64,000 nucleotides of DNA, from positions 826,695,001-826,759,000 of the forward strand of contig NC_056750.1 of the NCBI RefSeq assembly GCF_019279795.1, given 5' to 3'. Below, one piece after another: positions 47,015-56,460 of the stretch. Under the pieces are notes generated by a model. That model was not told the DNA's origin, made no database searches, and worked only from the letters and a program-made list of their open reading frames with translations. Numbering within the stretch: the first letter of the stretch is position 1; each line of letters begins with the position of its first letter. Position numbers and translations under genes: made by a program. This DNA comes from Protopterus annectens. Taxonomy: Eukaryota; Chordata; Ceratodontiformes; Protopteridae.

Positions 47015-47079
<65 letters not shown>
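47015..47079. repeat. (TA)n microsatellite
   Basis: TA dinucleotides directly abutting the 3' end of LINE B copy 2 (minus strand) and ending the copy I repeat region. Confidence 0.97.
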
Positions 47080-47082
<3 letters not shown>

Positions 47083-47168
47083 GTTCATAGGAAGGTACTA
47101 AGCTACTGGCCCTAGGGCCTATACAAGCTTAGTCAAAAAGGTACCCTGGCTTTCGCCACCCAAGAAAA

Positions 47169-48890
47169 TTATTTTCCTGTGACCCTGTCAAGAAGAACCA
47201 CAGAAGTGATCCCCAGGGTGAATTTCCGATTACCCATCCAATCATCAAGATTTTTCTTGAAGAGTGCTAATGAGGAGCTCTGTTTAACATAGATAGGTAG
47301 TCTGTTCCAGAGTATGGGAAGACTCTGGGACAGGAATCTATCCCTCCAGCATGTTCTGTTTATTGTGGTGACAAGGTTTAGGTCCCTAGAGCGTGTAGCT
47401 TGGAAGGATTGGGATTTCTTTAAGTGGAGCATGTCCAACAGCTCTGGGTTTGACATAGCTTTGTATGTTAGGCAGAGATCGCCTCTGAGTAGGCGATATG
47501 TGACGGAGTAAAGCTGGAGTTTTTTGAGACGGTCTGCGTAAGGCATCTGTTTGAGGCTAGTAATCCTCTTTGTGAGGTAATTTTGTGGCCTTTCCAGTTG
47601 TTGTAGATGTCTTGAGGTACATACCAAAAGGGGCGTTGTACTCTATAATGGGTCTAATGAGTGATGAGTAGAGGGAAACAATGACCTCTTTTTTTCTGGA
47701 TGAGAAACTTTTTGTGATGAGGTGTGCCACGTAGAAGGATTTCCTGACAACTGTGGTGATGTGATTATCAAAGGAGAGACTACTGTCCACCTGTGTCCCA
47801 AGGTCTCTTATCACACTTTCGGTGTTAAGTAGACTACCGCCTATGTGGTAGTTCATGGTTACAGAGTTTTTACCAAAGGGGATGACAATGCACTGTTTGG
47901 CATTGAGCTTGAGACCATGGCTTTGACACCAGGCATCTGTCTCAGTGAAGCCCTTTTGTAGGATGTCCACATCGTTAGGAGCCAAACAGGAGAGGACCTA
48001 GGACTGAACCCTGTGGTACTCCACTTGTCACTGGTCTGAAGTCTGATTTGGAGTCTGCTACTTTCACAGTGTGGGTTCTGTCAGTAAGTCATTTGGCAAC
48101 CCATCTTGTGACATAGGGATTTATACCTACTTTAGTGAGTTTATCTATAATTCCAGACTGGGGGATGGTGTTGAACGCCTTGGCAAGATCTAGATAGGCT
48201 GTGTGAACCACCTTACCCTCATCTATGGCTTTGGTGACTACTTCAAAGAAGTCTTTCAGGTTTAGGAGACATGATCTGCCTTTTACAAACCCAAACTGTG
48301 TGGGGTCCAGAATTTGGAGATCTCCAATGTCTTTGTGTATGAGTTCCATGATGATACGTTCCATGGCCTTGCAGACCAGGCTTATGGGGCAGTAGTTCCT
48401 GGGGTCTGTTGTGGCCCCCCCTTTGTGGAGTGGGATAACTGTCACGGTGCGCCATTCAATGGGCACAAAGCCTGAGGCGAGGCTATGATTGAACATGGTA
48501 CTTAGGTGGGGTGCCAGTTCATTCTGTAGTTGATGTAGAAGGCAGCCTGGGATGTTGTCAGGTCCAATGGATGCTGTGTTCTTGGCTTTGAAGAGTGAGG
48601 TTTTTACCTGTGCAGCCGTGATTACAGGAACTTTGCATTCTTCCAGTATAAAGATGGGCCCTTTAGGGGGTGAGAGAGGGGGTAAAGTTAGCACTGAACC
48701 TATCAACCAGGATGTTGGCAATATCAGTTGGTTCTGTATATTTAATGTTATTGTACTGTAACTCAGAGCAGATCTGAGTGTTGCCATTGAGATTCTTGAC
48801 ACAGCTATAGAATGCTTTGTGGCTGTCTTTAGAATCAGTGGCAATTTTGTTTTCATAACTAGCTTTGGAGGATATTATGAGGGATCTCAA
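47169..48890 (-). pseudogene. Reverse transcriptase, LINE B copy 2, YADD deleted
   Basis: Linker SKASYENKIATDSKDSHKAF, then TVIPLHKGGATTDPRNYCPI, QFGFVKGRSCLLNLKDFFEV and YLDLAKAFNTIPQSG (motif A with the second Asp changed to Asn), then FRPVTSGVPQGSVLGPLLFG near 48,000. Immediately afterwards the sequence jumps to NDVDILQKGFTETDAWCQS. Copy 3 has about 30 residues there, including KYADD, so the motif C region is deleted. The C-terminal part continues NYHIGGSLLNTESVIRDLGT and, in another frame, RSRDLNLVTTINRTCWRDRF with LPILWNRLP. Confidence 0.88.
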
Positions 48891-49206
48891 CTTCTTACTG
48901 AGGCTGACCAGGGAGTTCCTCCAATCGTGGGATTTTACTCTTTTTTTGCAACAGTTTCTTTCTTTTGTTGTAGAGTTTATTTATGGCAGAAGACCACCAG
49001 ATTGGCTTCCTTTTTTGGAGGATAGCATCTTGGTTCTGTTAGGGATAGCACAATCCATGCGCTCATGTAAGTGCTTATAAAGTGCATTTGTGTAGGATTC
49101 AGCAGTCGTACCTCTATTGTCCATCTGCATGGGTGTCGTGAAGTTTGCCACTTCTGTCTTAAGAAGTGTGAAGTTGGCTTTGGAGAAATTTTTTACAGTT
49201 GTTTTC

Positions 49207-50036
49207 CTAATGAGGGTGTGGGAGCGGGATGTGGATGTCTAGGGTGATTAGCTTGTGGTCGGATCTGACCAACAAGGAGCTGACCTCTGGTGTGGAACAC
49301 CGGTCACCCATGTTGGTGATGACCAGGTCTAGGATATTGCTGCCCCTGGTAGGGTGTGGATAAGTTGATTCAAGGTGTTGGAATCGATGATTTCCAGAAA
49401 ACGTTGAGCAAAAGAGTTGGTACATGAGTAGTTTTCCCAGTTAATGGTAGGGTAGTTGAAATCACCCATTATTAGAGTGTTTGGTTGTACCTTAATATTT
49501 TCCAGTGTATCAAGAAAAGAGGAGTGGGAATCCTGGGGCATGGTGGGGGGTCTGTAGCAAGCTACAATCTGGATTGCTGTTTTGCCCAGAGTTAGTTGAA
49601 CTTGGATAATCTCGTATGCATTATGCTGAGCAACTAGCTTGGAGGTGTGGATATTCTTAATGAATATGGACACGCCTCCACCTTTAGTGTTTCGGTCTGG
49701 GTTTGGTCGCCAAAAGGTGTGGTATGAATTATAGCCTGATAATGCAGGGGTGCTCTCTGGAGCTTTGAACCAGGTCTCTGTCACTGCACAGATGTCTATG
49801 TTCTCCATTTTAAGGAGTGCCTCGAGTGAGTGCATTTTGAGGTTTAGACTTCTAGTATTGAGTAGCATTACCCTCAGATTTTGCTTGCTTGTACCTGTTA
49901 CTGTGGTGAATTTGTCATTTGAACCTTGCCTAAAAAAAGGCACTATAGGGGTGGCAAGAGCCTTTGCCAGTATCCGGAATCCCAAGGGCGACAGGTGCAG
50001 GCCATCTCTGGCAAAGCAGCGTGGTCTGTCGATCAT
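49207..50036 (-). pseudogene. Esterase tail fused to APE endonuclease, LINE B copy 2
   Basis: One 235-codon frame starts inside the esterase (CFARDGLHLSPLGFRILAKA) and runs through a ~35-residue linker into the endonuclease: RVMLLNTRSLNLKMHSLEAL, DICAVTETWFKAP (catalytic Glu), TKGGGVSIFIKNI, AIQIVACYRPP and LIMGDFNYPTINWEN (GDFN loop). The neighbouring frame gives RGSNILDLVITNMGDR and VRSDHKLITLDI (SDH). This shows the esterase and endonuclease in a single ORF in this family. Confidence 0.85.
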
Positions 50037-50415
50037 GTCATCCCAGGCACTGGATTCCCTTAGAATGACACCAGAAGCTTAGCCAATTGTTAAAGTCAAT
50101 AATTTTGTCCTTGTACTGTGGTATCATTCTGAGTGATGGCAGGATGCTACTCAGGGCTAGGGTCAAACCTGCCTGGGCTACAAGATCAGAGAGCTCCTCC
50201 ATGTCTCTTTTCATGTAGTCCAGGGAGGTATGTCTCAGGTCATTCACACCAACATGGACAATGACAGTCATATTTGTACTTGTTGTGGAGTGACCTGATT
50301 GCGTGCATTATGTGGCGGATCCTGGCACCTGACAGGCAGCTGAGAATAACTTTTTCCTTGTTTAGCCTGGTGAATGGAACATCAGTGTGCCTGAATATAG
50401 AGTCACTTATGACTA
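49970..50415 (-). pseudogene. SGNH-hydrolase/esterase domain, LINE B copy 2
   Basis: Upstream frame: [20 protein letters not shown] (block I, GDS-like with Gly to Ser), [20 protein letters not shown], then [18 protein letters not shown] (block III, GxND) in 50,271-50,038. Block V ARDGLHLSPLGF lies in the next frame (50,036 onward). Comparison with copy 1 shows an ~8-bp deletion at the junction between two cctg words (after GIQCL), which causes the frame shift. Confidence 0.82.
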
Positions 50416-50430
50416 GAGTGTTGGGTACGT

Positions 50431-50435
<5 letters not shown>

Positions 50436-50472
<37 letters not shown>

Positions 50473-50502
50473 CATATATATATATATATATATCTATATG
50501 TA

Positions 50503-50560
<58 letters not shown>
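50436..50560. repeat. (TA)n microsatellite with interruptions
   Basis: TA tract interrupted by tgtatacata and a short tgtgtgtgtg block, joining LINE B copy 2 to the fold-back element. Confidence 0.95.
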
Positions 50561-50562
<2 letters not shown>

Positions 50563-50931
50563 TCTATGACATTTTGCCGAAAATGTCTGACATAGGGTCC
50601 AAATCTCCAAAAATCCAGTTCATCGAAAATAGTACTGATAGTGTATCTGCCTTTTCCCCCCAATGTTTTGTGATCTCGGAGTGAGAATATTAAAGTGGGG
50701 GAGTGTAGGGGGGCATAGCCCCCCACCTACTCAGGTTATAAGCTACTTACTTATCCTTTTAATAGGGACTGCTCAATATAAAACAATACTAGACAATATT
50801 AAACTCTACTGGGTGGGGGGCTACAACCCCCACACCCCCCTACTTTAATATTCTCACTCTGAGATCACACTACAGTGGGGAAAAGGGCAGATGCACTGTC
50901 AGTGCTATTTTCGGCGAAGTGGATTTTTGGC

Positions 50932-50935
<4 letters not shown>
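50561..50935. mobile_element. Fold-back element in (TA)n, second type
   Basis: Inverted arms of ~125 bp (about 50,607-50,733 and 50,808-50,934) share ccaaaaatcca, cgaaaatag, tctgcccttttcccc-like and gagtgagaatattaaagt blocks. The left side extends ~46 bp further (gccgaaaatgtctgacatag). No coding capacity. It is flanked by (TA)n on both sides. The centre includes a smaller palindrome ggggggcatagcccccc. Confidence 0.8.

Positions 50936-50979
<44 letters not shown>
50936..50979. repeat. (TA)n microsatellite
   Basis: TA tract separating two MITE-like elements. Confidence 0.96.
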
Positions 50980-50981
<2 letters not shown>

Positions 50982-51293
50982 AATCACTACTTAATACCGA
51001 AACTGCACAATCCCGAAGCCCACAATACCGTGACCATAATCCTTAAACCCCACATTACCGACATGTTAAAAACGCGAAATTCAAAATCACGAAAGTACTG
51101 CATACATACAGCACACACACAAACATATACACAGCCTCCCCCCATAACCAAACAAACCACCTACACTAGTTAGAGGGGCTGTGCCTGCACCCCATGTGGG
51201 GGGCTGTGCCCCCACACCCCCGACTTTAATATTCCAACTCCGAGATCGCACAGACATACACACAAGGCAAACTCACACCCACACATTATAGCC

Positions 51294-51333
<40 letters not shown>

Positions 51334-51526
51334 GCCCCTCACAAACACACTTACACACACATGCTTACCTGATTCGCAACATCAGAAGCGCTAACTCACA
51401 ATCCCTTACCATCGGGATTTTGAATTTCGCGCTTCTGGTCTTTCAGTAATGTGCGGTTTCGGCTACATGGTCTCGAGCTTTTGAAATTCGAGATTTCAAA
51501 TGTTTGAGATTTAGTAGTGTTCCCAT
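50980..51526. mobile_element. TIR-bearing MITE-like element in (TA)n
   Basis: The left end ggaatcactacttaatacc and the reverse complement of the right end gggaacactactaaatctc form an imperfect terminal inverted repeat next to TA tracts. Subterminal gcgaaattcaaaatc occurs near both ends in opposite orientation. The interior includes a cccccgactttaatattc and gagatcgcac segment shared with the neighbouring fold-back element, and a (CA)n run at ~51,298-51,329. No coding capacity. Confidence 0.7.
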
Positions 51527-51549
51527 ATATATATATATATATATATGCG

Positions 51550-51647
<98 letters not shown>
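51527..51647. repeat. (TA)n microsatellite
   Basis: Long TA tract with tgcgtatatg and similar interruptions, right flank of the MITE-like element. Confidence 0.97.
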
Positions 51648-51648
<1 letters not shown>

Positions 51649-51829
51649 GTATATGTGTATAATTTATATGTAAATCACTGTTTATATTATGTATATATTT
51701 ATCCATATATATGCATCTCCATACATATCTACATGTGTATATGTATAAATACGAAACCTGACTGATTCTATGGAATCTTTTCCCTACCTTTGAATGAGCA
51801 TATGTTGAAACATGCATTCACAATCCCTA

Positions 51830-51965
51830 CGGCTCAAATGGTGTAGTGGTACATTTCTCTGACTATGGTGTTAAGGGCCCTTAGTTCAAGACCTGGCAGG
51901 GCTGATAATTCTGTTGCTCTTACACCCACACTGATTGTTTCAAAGAAAAGAAAAGAAAAAGGGGT
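51830..51965 (+). mobile_element. tRNA-derived SINE-like sequence
   Basis: Reads ggctcaaatggtgtagtggt (A-box-like), then ~30 bp later agttcaagacc (B-box-like), then an unrelated body ending in an aaagaaaagaaaaa tail. The tRNA part does not fold as a full tRNA, so it is SINE-like rather than a tRNA gene. Target duplications were not identified. Confidence 0.55.
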
Positions 51966-52484
51966 GATAGGAATGTGGTGAAAAAGTGTCACACAGAGGG
52001 AAGAACAATATGAAAGATAGCTACAGATGTGTAGGACAGATGTACGTATGGCCCATAGCTGTCCATTTCTTATACAGCAACAGCTGTGCATTTGTACAGA
52101 ATGTGGAGGTGAATTTGGACACTCAAATCCCAGAGGGAGGGGTGAGAACAACAAAAATGTGTTGTTAAACCTGCTTAGCACAGATGAGCATTGCTTGCCA
52201 TTGCTCACAGTTCATTCTTATAATATACCACACTAATGCCTTCATTTAGTAAGTATACATGATTTCCATTACATGACATGGCTGTATGTGCTTTCATTAC
52301 AGCAGCAAGGGGTGTAACTATACTGTATGGGACACTTGTATACATGGGTGTTTTCACATGTTATATGCACTCACACATCCGTTTTACAGCAGCTACACTA
52401 CCCTGGGTGACAAAAATAACTTACCACATATTTTAATATGAACATAGTACTTTTAACACTGCTTACCCATGTAAATTTGGATTG

Positions 52485-52562
52485 CCTGTTGCATTGCTTG
52501 AACCGTGTATGCCTGCATGCAAAGCTGGGACTCTGACCACTACACTATCTTGGTTTGGGGAA
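52485..52562 (-). mobile_element. Possible tRNA-derived SINE head
   Basis: On the minus strand agatagtgtagtggtcagag (A-box-like) is followed ~35 bp later by cacggttcaagcaa (B-box-like). Only the head is recognisable. Confidence 0.4.
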
Positions 52563-52789
52563 TTAAGCTGTATATTTTTATTTTTCTCCTATTGGATATT
52601 AATATTATATTACTATATTGAATGGAGAGTATTGAGGTTTTCAGCCATGTCGTTGAGGACTGTTGTCATAACATAATGGCATACATTTCGGTTTCAGGCT
52701 TGTATCCTTCTGAACATTAATGCTAATGCATAACCTGTTTTCTATCAACTTTCTCTCTGTCCTCTGTGCAGCTGGGATGACACCAGTGC

Positions 52790-53150
52790 TCAGGTTGTGG
52801 TTGACTACACTGCAGTATGGGTCTGAGAGATATGTGTGTTGCCTCTGGAATTGCAGACACATGTCTGGAAGGCCTAGTGATTGGCCTTGGTGGATGTCTC
52901 CAGTTTGCACTCAGACAGCTTTAGGGTGCATCACGTGTGACCTTATTTGCTTGTGCAGAACAAGGTGATATGGCTTCCAATGAGGCACCTGTTCCTTCTT
53001 GGCCCATCCTGCTATTATTTCCACCTATGATGGCAGTTTTGTATTGCTGCTGTCCACCACAGGCATTCATCCTACCTTGAGGGGTTTGATGTTGTCCTGT
53101 TGGGTATTGCTGAGGCCATAAAGCTATGTAGGTGCCCACATAGTATTGTG
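52790..53150 (-). mobile_element. Old LINE B-related fragment
   Basis: Shares ttgcagacaca, gtgattggccttgg and the ctgctgtccacc region with the fragment at 27.8-28.3 kb. The minus strand encodes remnants of the LINE B linker region (a KLETSTKANH-like reading). Heavily decayed. Confidence 0.5.
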
Positions 53151-56065
53151 GTGTGGGCCTGGGTACTGCTACTAGTTCCAACATATGTGATGCCCTTCAT
53201 GTGGGCTTTGCCCATTTTCCTTGCCTGTGCAGGGGACATTACGGAGGTGTGGGGGCTACAGCTTCACAAGACAGTAGGTGGAAATACCTCACAGAACAGG
53301 ACATGTGGAGACAGCCCAACAACATGGGGGACAAAGCTCCAGAACTGGGTACAGATGGTATATCATTAGTGCTGTTATACACATGGAGGGTTGCTAGATT
53401 CACAGGGTTCATCTGGACATGCATTTACTGGGTGATTTGACATCTGACAATGATATGCCTCTGACATACCTCTCAACTGGCATGTTGCCCATAGATGGCC
53501 AGATGTTTGCCTGTTATGCTTCGTCTGTTCCTTCAACAATGTCTGTTTTTGTGGGGTTGGTAGGATAATGCGAAGATTGTAGTCAGTAACTGTTGACATC
53601 CATTGGTGTTCCAGATATCATATCTTCAGGGATGTTATGTTACAACAACACGTGTAACGCCAGCTACTCTTTCAGTTTGTAACACCATTGTGTGTGATAT
53701 GTCCCTCTTTCCAGCCCAGTCCCACAAGTACGTCATGTATTGTCCAGATGTCCTGCACTACAAGGTGGAGAGGTATGGTATATCATTAATTACCAACTGC
53801 ACTCCAGTTATCATGCCAATGACCTAGCAGACTACTGGTCATGGTATGCAGCGGTGGCCAGGATTATGGTTCCACACCCTGGTAATTCTATGGAAATCTG
53901 CACATATGACAGTTATGTATGTCTGGCCATTGTGAACAGACTGCCAAGACTGTGTAGCAGTGTTGTGTGTAGATATTTGTTGGGGTGGGTAGGGAGATTA
54001 GCAGATGTGAGTGCCATGCATCCTTTACCTATCTGACTCTGCATGCTGCTACAGCTGCTGGTGGTCTATCAGGTCTGTATGCTTTTAGGGGCTGACTGTG
54101 AAATGTCCTGTAACACCGCAGGATTCCCAGTACACTATGAATTGGGCCAGTATATGTTGGTATAGTGTGTGACTGGTAATCAGGATATGTTTGTTCAGAG
54201 GGTCGTTCTACTCTAGTGTTCATTTTGGGTACTGGTATGTTGCTGTGACTGTAATGCAAATTTGGGTGGATATTTTTGCACCAGTCTCTGCTTTTTACTA
54301 CAGTTCCATCCCTGTAGTGCATGACATATTTGAATATACATCGGTAATTGCCCAGAGGTGATGTGGGGGAGTGTCATGTTGGTCTTACTGCACTTCATAA
54401 GGTGCTGGATAACATGTTTGGCAGCTGTCAGGTAATTTCCATTCTGTTACATCACTGCGGTCATACCTCTACACTGTCCAGAGGCCTAGACACTGTCCAG
54501 ATGTGTGGCTCATATGTTTGATCTGTTCCCCAGACAGTTGTCGTCCTTAGCTAATCAGTAGGATACTCTGGGGAATGCAGTCAGTAAATGCTAACATCCA
54601 TTGGTATCACTGGCGTCATATCCTTCAGAAAAGATATGTTACAACAAAGCCAGTGACACCAGCAAATGTCTACATTTATAACAGCAATTTGTCCAATATA
54701 CCCCTGTGGTTCGGCCTGTGTCCCCCAATTATGTCAGGCTTTGTCCAGATGTCATGCACTAAGAGGTTCAGAGGTATGTAGTATCATTATTTATTGCATT
54801 CATTCCTGCTACCATCCCAGTGATGTCATAGACTCCCAGACATGTAACAAGGAAGTGGCCATAGATGTGAGTCCTATGCCTTTACATTCTGTGGGAAACT
54901 GTACATTTGAGAGGTCTGTGTATGTCTTCCCATTGTTAAGACTGTCAGGATTGTGTAGCAGTGTGGTGTATACATATTATTTGGGCTGTGTAGGGAGGGG
55001 GTACATGTGAGTGTCATGGGCCGTTTCTATCTGACTGTGCATGCTGCTCCGGTTTCTGGTTCCCTATTACCTGTATATGTTTGTACATGCAGACTGTGAC
55101 ATGTCCCGTAACACCTCAAGATTGCCAGTACACACTGACTTGGTTCTGTATATGTAGGGGTGATGTGTGAGTGGAAAACAGGATTTTGTTGCTCACACAG
55201 TCATTATACTGTCATGTTCAGTTTGCTTACTGGTATGTTGCTGTGACTGTGGTGCAATTGTTTGGGGGTATGCACTTTCACACCAGTGTCTGTTTTCCAC
55301 TAGTGTTACATCCCTGTAGTGCCTGTTATAATTACTAATGCATGTGTGCAGCCCCAGAACTGGACTTGGGTAGTGTTATGTCAGTCTGATTGTAGTTTGG
55401 ATATCGCTTGGTAGCTCAGTGTAGTTTCCCTAATGTGTTATGTCCACATATTCATAGAATGTCCAGTTGTCTGGCTGACATCTTTGGTCTGGTCCCCATA
55501 ACTGTTGTGCATTCCTGACATTAGTGGGATGATGTGGGGACTGAGGTCACTAACTAATGGGAAGCAATTGAGTCCTGGAATTGTGATATTTTAGTCGATA
55601 TATGTTAGGACATACAGTGTTACTACATCAACTTTCTCAGCTTATCTACTCATGTATTTTGGATATGTCCCTATTTTCAGGCTTTTGTCCCCCCACTTTG
55701 TCAGGCTTGGTCCGGATTCATTACACTAAGGGGTACTGAGCATATCTCTCCACTGCCAGGATTTTCACAGAATGTCCGGATGTTTGGCCCATACTTCTTT
55801 TCAGTTCCACAATTTATTTGTATTTGTCTGATAAATCACGGTGTTGATCCAAGGATTTATGTCAGTAAATAATGACATAACATTTCAGTTTCCATCCTCA
55901 TACTTTCAGTAATTGTCTGTTGAAATGCACCCTATTGCTGTAGCAAATGTCTTCATTTGTAACAGCAATATTTGAAATATGTCTGTATATGTGGCCCACC
56001 CCCCTTTTACAGCCTTTGTACATGTTTCTTTCACTAACAGGTTGAGCGGGATGGTTTTGAGGTAT

Positions 56066-56164
56066 AACTGCACTGCATGTTTATATATATATTTTTCTTC
56101 ATTTATATTTTTGTATATCTATATTATGACTACTTTTTCATATATATGTTTCATCAGACATATA

Positions 56165-56224
<60 letters not shown>

Positions 56225-56250
56225 GTGTGTGTGTGTGTGTGTGTGTCTGT
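56066..56250. repeat. A/T-rich tract, (TA)n then (GT)n
   Basis: TA dinucleotides around 56,166-56,222 and GT to ~56,247. This is the right end of repeat copy II, at the position equivalent to the (TA)n at 47,015 in copy I. Confidence 0.95.
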
Positions 56251-56255
56251 GTGTG

Positions 56256-56368
56256 GATTCACTAGACAATCTCAAAATACTGAAATGTCGAATTTCAGTA
56301 TTTCAAGACTGTATAGTTGAAATCCCACATACCCGAAAACTCACAACCGCGAAAACCAAAATCGCGAC

Positions 56369-56370
<2 letters not shown>
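56256..56370. mobile_element. MITE-like fragment (one end)
   Basis: Starts ggattcactagacaatctc right after the dinucleotide tract, like ggaatcactacttaatacc at 50,980. It contains aaccgcgaaaaccaaaatcg, similar to the subterminal gcgaaattcaaaatc of that element. It runs into (CA)n at ~56,366-56,420; the other end is not found. Confidence 0.5.

Positions 56371-56420
<50 letters not shown>
56371..56420. repeat. (CA)n microsatellite
   Basis: CA dinucleotides between the MITE-like fragment and Harbinger copy 2. Confidence 0.96.
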
Positions 56421-56422
<2 letters not shown>

Positions 56423-56460
56423 TATACACCACCACACAAACAAACACACATACACCTACC

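Larger units (their letters stand above)
47080..50425 (-). mobile_element. LINE family B, copy 2 (esterase-endonuclease-RT)
   Basis: Minus-strand element with an SGNH esterase (50,415-49,970), endonuclease (49,900-49,200), linker and RT (48,890-47,170). Its 3' end reads gtaccttcctatgaacctt, matching copy 3 at ~62,990 (gtacctacctatgaacct). Both ends abut (TA)n tracts. The 5' end at ~50,425 is inside the esterase N-terminus, so it is close to full length but probably truncated. Confidence 0.87.
52200..56065. repeat. Diverged ~1-kb repeat region, copy II
   Basis: Contains at least two ~1-kb units: the block at 53,898-54,110 recurs at 54,900-55,108 (gcatgctgct, gagaggtctgtgtatgt and gtgtagcagtg). 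Its right part is colinear with 45.4-47.0 kb. It includes an old LINE fragment at 52,790-53,150. No coding frame is supported. Confidence 0.7.

Noticed and set aside
51830-51905. Functional tRNA gene
   Set aside because: A- and B-box-like words are present but the arms do not pair as a tRNA and no terminator T-run follows at the right place; a SINE head fits better.
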